Assembly: GCF_964340395.1 (NCBI RefSeq) | Contig: NC_135564.1 | Location: forward strand, 10,072,891-10,136,890 | Source of the DNA: Glandiceps talaboti | Taxonomy: Eukaryota; Hemichordata; Enteropneusta; Spengelidae | DNA: 64,000 bases | Reading direction: 5' to 3' | Part shown: piece by piece, positions 1 to 12,875 of the stretch | How the letters are laid out: every line of letters begins with the position of its first letter | Numbering within the stretch: position 1 is the stretch's first letter | Notes under the pieces: generated by a model | Told to the model about the DNA's origin: nothing | Seen by the model: only the letters and a program-made list of their open reading frames with translations | The model's database searches: none | Translations under genes and position numbers: made by a program

Positions 1-712
1 TGGAAATATCTGAATTCAAAATGTTTTGATAAAAAACCCGACATTTTTTGTGCAAGAGCAACAAACATGTCACTAAAATGTGTAACACTTCGTCACATAG
101 TGAGTATTTATGATAATTGTCCCCAAAATGTAACTATTTTCGATTAATGATAAAAAATGACTGGTGTTCTTTCAACCCCAGTTCCAAATTGTACTGTTGA
201 ATATTTCCCTTTGAAGACATTCACCTGTCTGTGAGACACAGGAATAGTCATTTATTTACAACAAAGCAGGATGATATCAAGTGAACGCACATGTACACTT
301 TATCAATATGTATTTACCAAGTTTATTTAAAATTAAAATATATAATAATAATAATGATGATGACTTTTACTATAAAAAATACTTTAAAATACACATTGAC
401 AAACGGGTAACCATATTAGGACCAGCCTAATTTATACAAGGGCCTCCAAAAAAGTAAAGCACAAAAAACTAAATGAAAAATAGGTCACAGTCGTGACAAT
501 CGGTACAACAAATACAGAACAAAATATATAAACACATCTACAAACACTGAATAAACACAACTTGAAAGAGCGACATTATGAAAATTCTGAAATATGACAC
601 TTTTAAAGATTTTTTTTTTAAATATCATGACCATAAATTGTGAGTGCGTAACATTTTGTTTTACATGCGAGTGACTCGGAGTGTTCTGTATTCTTCCGTA
701 TGTTGCCTAAAG
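1..712 (+). other. Copy A intron 7 sequence
   Basis: This stretch is homologous, inverted, to about 28530-27807 of copy B, the intron before the first D8C exon. It carries no exon I can support. It shows that the duplicated block of copy A continues past the left edge of the window. Copy C's equivalent intron (44726-45100) does not match. Confidence 0.7.
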
Positions 713-1176
713 ATCCCTGCAAAGAGGAGAACTACAAGGAGATAGACAACCGTTATAGAAGTTCTACGTTCGACTCAAGTCTTTTTTCTAACGTTTCTGA
801 CTTGATATGTGATGAAGATATATCACTGGGTTGGTATCGATTCACTAGCGAGGCTGGAGGGGAAATACCAACATCTTGTATCGATGTAGGAATGTGTGGA
901 ACACAGTACCCAGTATGGATCGATGGTGAAATACCAGACGTAGATACCATCAGTACTGTACCAATCTGTATCAATGAAGGTTCGTTTATCATTTCGAACT
1001 TCTTGCTGTTCTTGAACAGGTTAGCTAGTGGTAGTCTTGTAGGCATCCGGTAAAAAGTCCTAGGCAGTTCCTATAGGATTAAGATACTCTTGTAGCCTTT
1101 GGATCTCCATTCGTTTTTTTGTTTTCTTTTTTTGTTTTGTTTGTTTCTTTGTTTTATTTGTTTTTTACCGGTTGGC

Positions 1177-1227
<51 letters not shown>

Positions 1228-1712
1228 TTTAGATGTTGATGCATCCGACATACAATAGAATAGGAGTTGAGATGTGTAAATGGTCTAGGTATTGTTTACT
1301 ATTCCATAGCTACGATCAAATTTGACAACAATGTATGAGCATGAGGGTGACTGCTTAATGAAAAGCTTACATGAAAAGTTCAATTCTCGCGAATTCACCG
1401 TTACACCGCAAGGATTATTACATGTTACCTAATCATGATGACATTTTGTACACGTATTTGTTACTTTACATTTACATAAGGATTAGAAATTTATTATCAA
1501 ATGTCAGTTCGCATGGATCTATATCATAATATTCTGTGGCAAATATAATGAATAATATATACAGAAAATAATTCAATTCTTATTGTCATTCATTCGGACA
1601 TTAGGTTCGTGTTGTGACTACCAATTTCCTATTCGATTAAGAAAATGCCCAGGTGACTACATCGTGTACGAATTGAAACGAGTTCCATCTTGTCCTATGG
1701 CGTATTGTGCAG
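713..1712 (+). other. D8C domain exons of copy A
   Basis: The two exons 713-979 and 1605-1712 encode a D8C-type domain as found in OIT3, uromodulin and the N-terminus of VWDE. Visible signatures are an N-terminal DPC, WYRF, CGTQYPVW, a CC pair at the start of the second exon, CPGDYIVY and a closing SCPMAYC. About ten cysteines are present. The equivalent exons are 27806-27540 and 26842-26735 in B, and 45101-45367 and 45998-46105 in C. Confidence 0.85.
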
Positions 1713-2502
1713 GTAAGATTAAACTAATGATGGTCTGCCAACCCACACTGTACATACAGAGAACAAGTTGTGATGCCTCAAATTTCTGCTCTACTCACGT
1801 TGCAACGTCATGGCAATGACCATAATACGTAATAAATGTGTCTACATCATCAACTGTTCATTGATTTATTTCAGGTGACAAGGAGCCATGTCAACCTGGA
1901 TACCGATCACCAACTGGTGACTTTCAACCTGGATGTTCAGGTAATGACCATACGTTAATGATATTAATGTTACGTTAATAGAACAGACTTACAAGAATGC
2001 CAGCATACATTATGATAATTTATAGATAGTTTACTCCCAGTATTGTCATGAATGCATTTATGCATTGTAGCTGACAAAACAAAATGTCTTTTACCTTTGA
2101 TCAACAGATAACTATCCTAACGTGGAAGTACCACCAGTCTTACAACATAGACACGATGAACAAGAAAAGATGACTTACTTTGAATGCAGCTTTGTTTCAC
2201 CAGAATGGCCGAATACAACATACTTTGTGGAATGGTACTTGGATGATAAACGTGTCAAAGTAAAATACCTTGACTACAAGACAAACCAAGACAAGTTATA
2301 CGAAGATGAATATGAACTTGGTAAAACGGTCAGTGTATCATTAACTTCATATACTCTAACACAGTTATACACCTGCATGTAATTGTACACTAAAACAAAT
2401 CTCCATCCATTTATTCATTTATTCATACCTAGACATAAACATATACAATGCTTAAATACTTACATAAGTACACACACATATACATATGCACGCACGCACG
2501 TA

Positions 2503-2563
<61 letters not shown>

Positions 2564-5500
2564 TCAACTGAATAGTTCATCCCGTATCAAAATATCACTA
2601 TTATATGACTATCTTCTCCATCTCCGACTAGACAAGACAATAACCCGTTGTCATCATCTCTTGCAGGTTACTTGTGAGCTTTCGGCATCTTTCACTAATT
2701 ATGAAATATTTGGACCCCCTATTGCAAGTAACGAGATATTTGTTGGAGTCCAGGTAAGCTTATGAGACTATCATTCACGTTGTTTCGTTGTTCTTATGTT
2801 GACTTAAAGATTTCAGGCAATGGTAATTATACTATACCACTAGTCTAAGTATATAACCATATACAGATATATAGTACTTACATACTTGGACCCTAACACT
2901 ATGTACCATCTACATCTACGATCGAATCTCGTTAATGCACTGGTATTCCAATAAAACGCAGTAGGTCTATGGTTGTCTTTGTTTTTAGTAAACTCTACTC
3001 TACGCATTACTTGCCATGGTGTGGGAAGACGCAGTTAAGCCAATCTTAAAAATGTCTTACATTTTAAGATAATTCGGTTACTGTCTTTCATAGACTCACT
3101 GACACTCACAAAACAGTCAACAACATCTACAGAGCGTTGAAAACAAACTCATAAATTCACGACATTCTGTTAAATAACCAAGGCTGCACAGGATAATATA
3201 ATCTACCACGAACATTATGTTTTATCCACTTTCCTCTTACAGGCAATTCCGAATGAGGTGACTGTTATAGAAGATGGGAGTTATTCTACTGTATCAATCA
3301 CAACAACGATAGCAATGGACTGTACATTTGATGTCAAGGCTAGAAAGAGTGAGTACAGATTGTGATATTGGAAATATGTTCTTGTCATCAGTAACAGGGA
3401 TGGCACACTCAAAGCCATGATATTGCCTGTAGCACAGTTCAAGTTATGCATAACCATAGTTTCTCTATCGTGATTCGGGACTATACTACAATTTTGTTTT
3501 CTGTGAAGACCAAAGGACCAAAGAAGGCCGAGAAGACCTCATATAGCTATCTCCTTTAATAATATATGCACTCTGAATAGGTAATTAGTCATTCTGGCCT
3601 TTTTCTCTGTCAATCAGATGTCTATGGTTTAAATCGTCCTGATATAGTGTTTGATCGATGTCACGTGGATAAAGAATACCAAACGTATGATGACGTTGAT
3701 GACGTCAAGATTTACGCCATCAAAGACTGTCAAATTGAAGGTTTTTATACGAACGTGGTTGACGTCATTCCAAGAGAACCATGCTCAGTAGCAGTGGCGG
3801 GAGGTTACATGGAAACATTTGAGGTAAGACTATAAATGAAGAAAGCTTCATCTCATTTTGTAGAGAAAGTGTTATTTAAACAATAATGTACGCCGTCCCA
3901 GCCCATAATGGACGAAAGCAAACTTTGAACGACATAATGGGCGAGGCGACAGCCAAACCCATTATGGAGTGCAAAGTTTGCTTGAGTCCATTATGGACTG
4001 GGAGGGCGTACATTATTGCTATTATTTTATAGTTTTGCCAATTCCAGTGAATTTGTAGACCGAGAAACGCAAAACAACGTATAATATACACAGCACTGAA
4101 CATCGTCTGCCATGTTCGGCCCGGAAGCTGAATACTAATCATAGCGACGCACGTACGTGCACGTACACACACATATACACTTCAATGAACTGCTGTCAAC
4201 ACAAATTTGTTTCATTGTAATTTGAATCTTTTTAAAAAAAAATTTTACGGTGTTTACCCCATAATTTCCCTGTTCTTAAATACCCACACCTTTATTGCCT
4301 TACGGACATAAGCTTGTATTGTTATGCTCGTTCCGGGGCCGCGATGCCCAATAACAGAGTACATTATCAGTAATAATGTACAGCGATGACGTCACAAAAT
4401 TCACTGGAATTGGTAATGCTATAATATAATTAACAATAATTGCCTGGCTATGACAACACTTGCAGATATATACATGTATTACCCCGAATGCTGTTATACA
4501 GCATCTAATACCCAAAGATGAAAGCCTGTGGAAATATATTTCCTACATAAAACTAATTCCTCGTTTGTGACATCACATTATCTTGTATACTAGTCAGTAT
4601 AAACACAAGACCAATAACTACAAGCATATCAACGATAATCTATGATAGTGAAGAAATCATTTGTACCAAAGTTCCTAAGTTTCCCAATAGTTGTGTTAAC
4701 GTGTTGAAGGCCAATAGTAGAAATGAAGCATTGATTGTGAAATGTCCGCGGACAGTAAACCGTCATTGGTAAAGTTCACAACAAGCTTCATGACATCCAT
4801 CCTCCATGTCTAAGTAGCTAAGGTTAATTTATTCATTTGATTTATTACGAAGTTTACTGAGTAATATTCTGTTATTTTTTCAGGTTAGAACAGAGGATGT
4901 TGACTGTGGCAGTTGTTGTGGAACCGGAGACCCCCATTACACAACTTTTGATAAAAGGTTATTTGAAATAATTCAATTATATTTTATTTCACGTAAATAT
5001 TACCTTTGGAGTCAAAAGTGTTTACATGATATCAACAACTAATAAGGTGTGATGACGTCACTCACGATATCTTTGAAAATTGTGAAATGCGTAAATTTAT
5101 GTACTAACCTCTTTCTTATGACAATCTACCTTCAGCTATTATGATTGGTATGGAATCGGTGACTTTGTTCTCCAGGAAAGTTCATCTAGACACTTTGAGG
5201 TAATAAAATAATCTTTATTTTAAACTGGATAGTTCTTTAAGTACATAAACATTTAGCTCCCAAGCAGTCCAGTGAGGGCCATCCCCCATGGGCTTAGTGT
5301 TAAAATCTGTTTTACTTTATTGTTTCTATGGTATTAGTCTAGTTCCTGGCGACCATATTCCGATTTTACCGCACTATGTTATCTTCACACATTGCCATCT
5401 TGTCTATCTCGTTACTCTCGCACAGAATTCCGCTCTCCCACAGCGTTCAGCATCACATGCTGACGTCGCCGTGTCCCCACATGATTTTAGTTTAAACAGA

Positions 5501-8500
5501 CTGGAGGAGTGAAGTCCACAGTGGACATTTGCATATCATATTAGTCCTAGAAACATGAGAAAGGTCACAAATTCCCGCGATAGTCAAAGCAGCGGTACCA
5601 AATGAATATTAAAGAGCGACGACAGCCTGTCAATTTGTGATGGATTACTACTGACATGCACCATTTACGCTTTGCCCACCATGGGGTTAAACCACATTAA
5701 CACCTTCAGTATGGAGACTGACTAGAAGGTAATGTGTTTAAATAACGTAGTGTAAAATCAGTCCGTCAGGAACTAGAGTACTATGGTATTTGATAGTGAT
5801 TCTCATTGTTTAATTACATGTTTGTTGTTTCTTAGAAAACTATCAAATTATCGCAATAAGTTCATTACTTCAAGCTGGAGATATTCTAGTAGATGAAGAC
5901 AATGTTACTTTTCTTCCCAATCCTCAAACCTCTTGCCATAAACAAACAAACAAACTAAGAAACAAATAAAAGTAAACCTCTACCAGAGTGGATTAACGGA
6001 ATACACTGACTTTCGTGATTCACTGACCAAGTAGTAAAAATGAACAATAAAAAGTAACGGGTGCGTAGGAGTTGGTAAACGTTTTGGTCCTTTGGCAAGA
6101 TTTGTTGTGTTTCGAGAACCATGTATATAATCTCGTCCGTTTTATTTGTGATAAAATATTTCCTTAATTTTCATAATAACTGTGAGATGCATATTCGATT
6201 ATAGGTTCATGTCAGAACATGGAGATGCTGGGACGTGTCCTGCCATTGTGCTGTGGCTATTAGGGAAAACAATGACGTCGTCAGTATAGATATGTGCGAT
6301 GCTTGGTATGCACCAAAGATCAAGAAACTCAGTCGTGGGAAATTATCACGAGGTGTAAAAGTGACCAAATACAAAACTGGGAGAGAGTTTAGAGTATGTG
6401 TTCGTTTATCATAAATAATTACTATCGAAGTAAGGAAATATTTACTATACTGCCTGGTAGCCACGCATTTCACAATGACCCGTGTCCTTTGTCCAACCGT
6501 CAGTCAGTCAGTCAGTCAGTCTGTCCTCAACTCCATCAGCCAGTCTGTATTCAACTCTATAAGTCCGTCTTTTCGGTCTCCTATCTCGTACAGCCACAGC
6601 TCAGTTTCAACTAAACCTGGCACAGTTGCCATACAATATAGGGAAATACATGAGGGTCTCTTTGTAAAATCATATCCAAACAGTGAATAAACTGTAGTAA
6701 AAAATGACACTTTCGAAGAGAATTCATTAGTATGAAAAGTTCCCTGACACTTCCAATTACAATGCGTCGACTTTCGTGGTGTACTGTAAAAGAACAAAAT
6801 GAGACAGAAGTTTGACACACTTGAATAACGTGTGAAATAGCCTTCCTAAAACACGAAAGAGCATGGCAATTGAGTGACAGGCAGTCTTGCTATTTTCTTA
6901 AATCACTGACTTTCTCAAACGATGAAACTTTTGTCACACCAAAATCTTATCTTTACGTTTACTTTCAGACACTGATAAACACAACAGTAGCAAAGAAAAG
7001 AGCAAAACCTTTCAGAAAATGTATTAGGGTTGTAAACCTTATTCAATTCACTGTTGAGACAGAATTAATGAATATTTGTTGACCTTGAATTGACCTCTGT
7101 ACATCTTCCCCATATTTCATCGTAGATTACCATGCCTTCACAAACTTCTGTAAGAGCAACTCTTCATGATACCCACATGAATGTGTACCTAGATGTAGTG
7201 GGTGATGATTATGAACATTCCGATGGATTATGTGGAACCTTTGATCATAACAAAAGCAATGACTATAGGAAACGTGATGGTACTATAGTCACAAATACAG
7301 GACGTCGACCAGACAGTTTTAGCGAAAGCTGGAGGTATGACCAATCCGGTTTCTGTACATGTTTAGTAGTGTGTGTATACATGTATGTGGTGTGTGTGTG
7401 TGTGTGTGTGTCGATATAACTATTTGCACGACCTAAAACCTGCAGACAGGTACAGTAACTGTTGACCATAATTTACCAGTTGTCGTAGGAAAACCCAATA
7501 TTCTATTGTTTAGTATACATTGCGATGATATCAAAACTTTTTTGAAGTATTTTCATTCATTCACAGTCAAAACACATAGACCTGTTATTAGTGTTATTGA
7601 TTCAGCGTATCACGTTACTTACGTTTACATATTTCTATCTTTTTTGTCTGCTTAGAGTTCCTGAAGGCAGTAGTTTGTTTGACAATGTTCCTGAGGAAGT
7701 GTATGTCGTTCAAAATGCCACATACTGTTCTTGTATGTACGGTCAAGATGACGACTGTAAACTAAATCCGGGAGATTTTGTAGACTACACGTCACTGCAA
7801 AGTGGATGGGAAGATATAACAACAGATATAGATGTCTCTATGAACAAAATCAGGTAAGGGCTTTGAACTGTAGAATTGAGGTTTTATCGAAAGAAATATT
7901 GGATGTAAGATAAAAACATGTTATGACGATATGAACTCAGTTGAACTAGGCACTGGCGATTAATTGAGTGGTCCATGGTCTAAGCTAAGAGCTAAAGAAA
8001 AAATTGATCCTCAACAAAAAATAGTCCTAACTTATAATTACAATAAACTTGAAGTGAATCGTGGGCCTTTGAGGTGGTCTTTATTCAATGAATCAATCGT
8101 CAGTGGGTTCAGGATTTCGTTACAGACGTTGTAGTATTAAATTGTTCAATGTAAGATTGGACTTTCATTTCACAGACAACACATCAAACGTAAAGATGAC
8201 ACAGGGGAATATGCTAAACACATAATAATTCAAATAACATCTTGGTCGCAACATGACTGTTTCAATATTAGTTTGTGTTTGAATTATTACCCCTGCCGTT
8301 TGTAAGGGACGCCGTTAATTGAGACGATAAAATTTAACAGACCTGCGACTTAATAAATCAATTTATAAAAGGGAAACGACACTAGAGAGTGACGTTTACC
8401 AGCTCTGCCCAAAATAATGAGTATGTGTAATAATATGCACACATTGAAAGTATTTCTCGAAATTTCTACACATGCAAATGATTTATATTCAAAAGTTCCT

Positions 8501-11500
8501 GAATATGAATGGATCTTTTTCTTAAACTTGTTTTCATTGATAGATATTATTTTGGTGAAAAGAATGTTCAACATAATTATATTTATGGATGATGGTTCGT
8601 ATCTCTTTACACGTTAATCTGTGTAATGGGTCAGGTAATCAATGTGTCACAAATGTGTATTTGTTAATCATTGTCGACAGGAAAAAGCGTGACAGTAGTT
8701 ACAGTTCGGAGAACGAAGTTAGATCGGCTGAACTGACATGGCCAACTCCAGGTGGCATCACGGAGGAACATGCACGTAGTATGTGTGGGAGTGCAATCCT
8801 GAATGCCACGTCAGCTGAGACATGCGCAGATGTTCCTAATGTTGATATTTTTGCTGGTGTGGAAGGCTGTGTAGAGGATATAGGGGTAGGGATAACTAGA
8901 TACTTTAAAATACGCATCAGTAGTTAGTTTGCTGTTTAAGCCTGGAAATATGAGTTACAAGATAATATATTGCACATCATTGTCTTTCAAATGTTTTATA
9001 TTAAAATTAACCTCAAAAATTAATCAGTAAATGATTGAAATGCTCTTGACACATGTCGCAATGCTGTACAGTAGCAAATTGATACGAGTACAATAACGTA
9101 TATTTTGAAATCAAAGCTCTATGATAGTATTGGTACTATTCAAGTTTTACACCCATTGTACATCTTTCTGCATACAGCTAACCGAAGACCTATCATTTCT
9201 ATACGATGTTGTTGCTGTTATGGAGTACCAATGTCTCGAAATGGCTATGAAAAACCTATCACTGTATACAACAGGTAATGTTGTCTTTGCAATTAATAAA
9301 TGCATGGTTTACATTCGTATATATAGCTTTCACTCAATGACTATATTTAGTTGTAAGCTAATTAGGCTGTGTGTCAATGAATAGAAATATATGCTGCATA
9401 TATATCATTTACAGAATATTTTGCTCTATTTCCCCCTTTCAGATGAGAATGGTACTATTGTAGCGCCACCACAGTCCGTGTTTGAAGTCTTCTGTCCGTC
9501 ACAATGTAGAGGTCGTGGTAGCTGTAACAATAATACCTGTGAATGCGATGTCGGTGTGTATCGTATCTTGCATTAGTTCATCACGATTAAGGAATTTCGT
9601 CTTATACTATAAAGAGGACATTAAATTGTCTGGAACCATCTTCAGTCAAAGATTTTAATTTGACAACCTACCACACATCGATGGGGCTACATATCACATT
9701 GTATGTTTTACTATGTATATGGGATAATTATCATCAGTTGAATAACTACAGCCCATTTCAAGGTCGCAGTTTCTTGCTACATATTGTCTAAATGAAACAA
9801 ACCATTTAAAAGCACTTCAACCAGGTGCAGACACGCTTGCTCCAATAACATCTGGTATCTACATTTGATGTCAGCATAGTGGCGCCACGTTAGTTGATTT
9901 CATTAAAGCTGGGACAACATGTCGTATGAAAATGTATTTATTTGAACGTCTTATCTGGAAATGCAGCATGTGCAGTTTGTTATTAGTTTTCTGTTTGGTT
10001 GTATCAAACAGAGCTGGTAAACGGTAAATTGAAACAGGCTGTATTTAATGTATAAAACATCAATATAGTAAAATAAAACATCTCTTTGTCAATTCTGTCA
10101 CTTATCAACGACATTTATGCGTTATTTTCATTTTGCATTATATGAATATATTTGAATATTCATTTGAATATGTTTGTGTGTATGTGTTTGTCAGTGTGTG
10201 CGTATGTGCTTGTGTGTTTTTGTGTTTGCGTGCATGTTTTGCAATTAATGAAAATATAGATTTTCACCTATCTATTTGTAGGATATGCGGGAGAGGACTG
10301 TGCTATAGACATGACTATTCCCCCTGACGCATGGTATATTAATGACGTCATCGACCACGCTTTATGTGACGTCAGAGAACAATCGTGTCAACTTATAAAT
10401 ATCATTGGAGACAACATTCTGAATTCTGATGACTTAGTCTGTCTTTATCAAGGAAAAGAGGTATGTAACAAAAGAATGTCGAAAATCTACAGATCATATA
10501 AGGCATATGTCCAGTAATTGTAGAGAATTAAAATTAGAATTTCGAAGCAATTATTGGTTAGACACATGATGTTGTATTGGATATGTAGAATTGGGTATGC
10601 TATACATGTACATTTGTCTACTTACTTATTGATGCCTCTGCTGTTGTAGAATTCACTCAGTGTACAGATTATAAGGATTATACAAAATGAATATATGAAA
10701 TCCTATCTATTTGTATATATAATATATTTTCTTTACAAAGGACAAGAACCGGGTTAATTCAATGACGGAGAAAACTACCACCGTAGATGCACAGTTTAAA
10801 ACTTTCAGAGAAGTTACCTGTTTTCTTCCTGTTCCCATGGTAACACCAGGAAATCCTGACATCATCGAAGGAGTCACTGTGTCAACAATTGAAATGTATC
10901 TGAGTAATAATAATGGTGTGACGTATAGTAATGGATTGTTATTAACGACATATGATTCGAAATGTCAACATTGCAATGAAACACATGCATGCAGTTTGAA
11001 GGTACTTATCATCATTTGATATCATAAAAGAACTTCTCTAGTTTTATTTGCATATCTAAATAGTACAATTCAATAAAACACTGAAATAGTAAATAAGTAC
11101 AGACATAATTGCATATACATATTATATTTTCTTTTTTTGAGCTTAGAGTTTGTTTGTTTTTAGTTTGTCAGGCATGTTGCATACGAAATAAATTGTTGCC
11201 GTGTACTTTTTAGATTGTAATGTTACTTACTCTTTCAGGATGACAGCTGTGAAATAAATGGTCATTGTTTTACTGATGGTGAATATCAGCACACTAACCA
11301 AACTCTGTATTGTGATCCAAATAATAACCAATATGAATGGACAGAAATTACAGGTACGAAATACCTCACACCACAAACACCACCAATGCCATCATCATCA
11401 CCACCACCACCACCACCACCACACCACACCACACCACCACCGCCACCACCATCATATTTTTAAACTTCCTTTAAAGGCAACTATTGTTTTTCCCTTAATT

Positions 11501-11945
11501 CAACAGAACCTGTAAGTTCAAGCATGGCATGGATTATTGGTGTAGTGATTGCTGTAGTTGTTTGTATTCTTCTGATCATTACCATTATCCTGGTTTGGCG
11601 ATACTACAAACAGAAAGAAAAACCTGACATTAAGGTAAGTTTGCATTTGTGTTTTGTAATATCATGTGTTTTATATCCTTGGGTGAGGAATTTTACTTCA
11701 ACAAACTTTATTTTACAACGCATGCACCGCAACAAATATCGTTTTCGGTCACCACATTAACGTTTCCAATTGATATATTTCATATACAGATATATGCATG
11801 TATATGTCTTTGAATACATTTGTGTTTAACTTTATTATTAGCTTGTAATACCGACATTTGCTATTGCCAACAGATACATCCAAAGCAGGAACCTTGTGAG
11901 ATGACGTCACAGCATGGAGAAGGAACCACAACGAGTACACCATGA
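713..11945 (+). CDS. Copy A: VWDE-like type I membrane protein, 5' end outside window
   Basis: This is the C-terminal 987 residues of a VWDE-family protein in 20 exons: 713-979, 1605-1712, 1875-1940, 2108-2328, 2667-2753, 3243-3348, 3618-3823, 4884-4957, 5136-5199, 6205-6393, 7126-7334, 7656-7853, 8681-8885, 9178-9274, 9443-9553, 10282-10460, 10741-11001, 11239-11353, 11507-11634, 11874-11945. All junctions are GT-AG, and the lengths sum in frame to the TGA at 11943-11945. Domain order is D8C, Cys-rich linker, Ig-like stretch, VWD (GDPHYTTFD and GLCGTFDHN motifs), RKKR site, one EGF, E-set-like segment, TM helix, short tail. The first exon starts in phase 1 after an acceptor AG at 711-712, so an upstream exon must exist. 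By analogy with B and C it ends the third N-terminal module, beyond position 1. Vertebrate VWDE is an extracellular protein linked to regenerating blastemas. The function here is inferred only from domains. The tail reads KEKPDIK, against KDKLDNK in B and C. Confidence 0.9.
1176..1226. repeat. (GTT)n in copy A intron 8
   Basis: Trinucleotide tract preceded by a T/GTTT-rich stretch. At the matching site copy B has (CAAA)n (27243-27408). Confidence 0.9.
2505..2561. repeat. (CA)n in copy A intron 11
   Basis: Dinucleotide tract. The corresponding site is (TGAA)/(CGAA)n in B and a short (CA)n in C. Confidence 0.95.
3880..4429. mobile_element. Copy A-specific 0.55-kb hairpin-rich insertion
   Basis: At this intron position B reads TTATTTAACATTACTTGCC without a break. 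A is split here, with TTAA on both sides (3876-3879 and 4430-4433). Inside are near-perfect inverted arms around AATAATGTACGCC...CCATAATGG (about 3881-3927 and 3972-4018) and a second inverted pair around CCAATTCCAGTGAATTT (about 4036 and 4398). There is no coding capacity. A TTAA target suggests a piggyBac-type non-autonomous element, but the outer ends are not clean terminal repeats. Confidence 0.6.
4884..7334 (+). other. VWD domain exons of copy A
   Basis: Exons 4884-4957, 5136-5199, 6205-6393 and 7126-7334 encode the von Willebrand type D domain. It opens with a CGSCCGTGDPHY stretch (CGNCC in B and C), continues through an HVRTWRCW segment, and closes with GLCGTFDHNKSNDY, the usual VWD end motif. 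The preceding exons (2108-3823) form an Ig-like or VWDE-specific region with paired cysteines. Equivalent exons are 22752-20660 in B and 50223-52585 in C. Confidence 0.85.
5330..5700. repeat. Dispersed repeat, copy A intron 9
   Basis: This block shares GATTTTAGTTTAAA, CGACAGCCTGTCA and TACTGACATGC landmarks, in order, with 51800-52040 in a different intron of copy C, one exon further downstream. It is absent from A's own later intron. No gene is seen in it. Confidence 0.45.
8681..8692 (+). other. Furin-type cleavage motif RKKR|D, copy A
   Basis: The exon that begins at 8681 completes an Arg split by the intron and reads R-K-K-R-D, which fits the R-x-(K/R)-R proprotein-convertase consensus. 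It lies between the VWD block and the EGF block. The same residues are kept in B (exon starting 19341) and C (exon starting 53781). Cleavage would leave an N-terminal VWD fragment held by disulfides or shed. This is inference from the motif only. Confidence 0.5.
9443..10320 (+). other. Single EGF-like repeat of copy A
   Basis: The end of exon 9443-9553 and the start of exon 10282-10460 together give six cysteines in the spacing C-x3-C-x5-C-x4-C-x-C-x8-C, an EGF-like repeat split by a phase-1 intron. Only one repeat is present, whereas vertebrate VWDE carries several near its C-terminus. The counterparts are exons 18604-18494 and 17662-17484 in B, and 54527-54637 and 55438-55616 in C. Confidence 0.8.
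9749..10041. mobile_element. MITE-like element, copy A intron after EGF exon
   Basis: The ends read CAGCCC...TTTCAAG and, inverted, CAGCCTGTTTCAA. An inner part of the left arm (the GATACAACCA segment) is missing here compared with B and C, leaving about 293 bp. It is shared by all three copies at the same site, so insertion came before the duplications. Confidence 0.45.
10741..11001 (+). other. E-set/TIG-like exon of copy A
   Basis: This exon encodes about 87 residues with a beta-sandwich look. It has a CFLPVP start, PGNPD, a VSTIEMYLSNNNGVTYSN stretch and a closing YDSKCQHC. The pattern of a 'seen/felt on the surface' strand followed by YDS-x-C resembles the E-set segment before the Cys-rich end of VWDE-type proteins. 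Counterparts are 17207-16947 in B and 55903-56163 in C. Confidence 0.5.
11388..11452. repeat. (CCA)n in copy A intron before the TM exon
   Basis: A CCA/TCA tract, open in frame with the preceding exon and ending in a stop soon after. Longer versions occur in B (16399-16552) and C (56560-56691). Confidence 0.9.
11507..11634 (+). other. Transmembrane exon of copy A
   Basis: After a short polar stretch (PVSSS) this exon encodes about 25 hydrophobic residues (WIIGVVIAVVVCILL and onward) followed by the positive stop-transfer cluster WRYYKQK. The last exon (11874-11945) adds a tail of about 24 residues with no signalling motif I recognise. B has this exon at 16345-16218 and C at 56741-56868. A membrane anchor is unusual for VWDE relatives, which are generally described as secreted. 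Confidence 0.9.
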
Positions 11946-12812
11946 GATATAATTACCACAAACTATATAGTATATTGAAAATTTAACGCCTGCACTAGGA
12001 ACGTTTACATACTCATTCCAAAATATAAGGAATTTTTTTAAAGTTTACATATACTATATTTGAAAGTTTTGTATACATATTCGACTTTTATACGGTTAAT
12101 ACTTTCGTCACACAAGAGAACGTCTTCCATTTTCGAAATCCCACTTATTGAAGCACTTTTTAAATATACAAATTCTACTGTGAAAATTTGACAAAACAAT
12201 ATTACAGCTATGTATATTACCTCTTCATAATATGAATATTAATGAAGCATTTGCATAAATAACGAGTTTCGATAATTAGGCATTATCTTAAATATTGGCT
12301 AATGGTGCAATAGTTTAAATTTCATGTACTAATAAATTTGTAAATTCATTGATGTTAACAGAGCACGTGTCCTATAATGCTCGTTGATGGGAATACCTTT
12401 TAACTCTAACGAATGATCTGCGAAGCCGCAAGAAGTGAGGGACTGTTGTCGTTTACTTCTCGCGGCTTCGATGGTCACGAGTCTGGCAGCGAGACTATTC
12501 GCATCCCAAATTTTGTGCATGTACCCCACCCCCACCCCCATTTCCTCCTCATTCAACACCCCCATACATTCTGCTTTTTCCCACGTTTGCCGAGAAACAT
12601 TCCAACATATCGATCAACGATTTTAAAACCTTCATGGTAACTTGAACATATTGCAATATATCAAGACTCTGGTAAATCTACTAGTTGCCAAGTTTTATAC
12701 TTCAACAGTTTATACTCCTATAACAAATGTTCTGCTGCAAGGAGGTAATAAATAAACAAACAAAATCAAGTCATGAATATACTTGTGAGCAATAGCTCTG
12801 TAATCAAGGATT
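11946..12812. other. Copy A 3' UTR and flank
   Basis: To about 12170 the sequence matches the 3' flanks of B and C, then stops matching. The first clear AATAAA after the stop is at 12331-12336 and is a candidate polyadenylation signal. A 16-bp inverted repeat (12421-12436 with 12455-12470, CGAAGCCGC core) forms a small hairpin further on. No other gene is seen. Confidence 0.5.
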
Positions 12813-12875
12813 AGTATCACGACTTACAAAACAAACAATGAGATTGGCATTCTTTTCCGCGTAGGGATCATTATG
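12813..12875 (+). pseudogene. Decayed VWDE-copy promoter
   Basis: The segment shows TATCACGACTTACAAA, then after a gap TTTTCCGCGTAGGGATCATTA. Both blocks, in order and spacing, match the B/C core promoter and 5' leader. The TATA box is lost and no signal-peptide ATG follows. It lies 0.87 kb downstream of copy A's stop and is best read as a remnant of another copy. Confidence 0.55.

Noticed and set aside
2383-2765. Open frames through the (CA)n tract
   Set aside because: They read intron and dinucleotide repeat. The real exon is 2667-2753 in another context.
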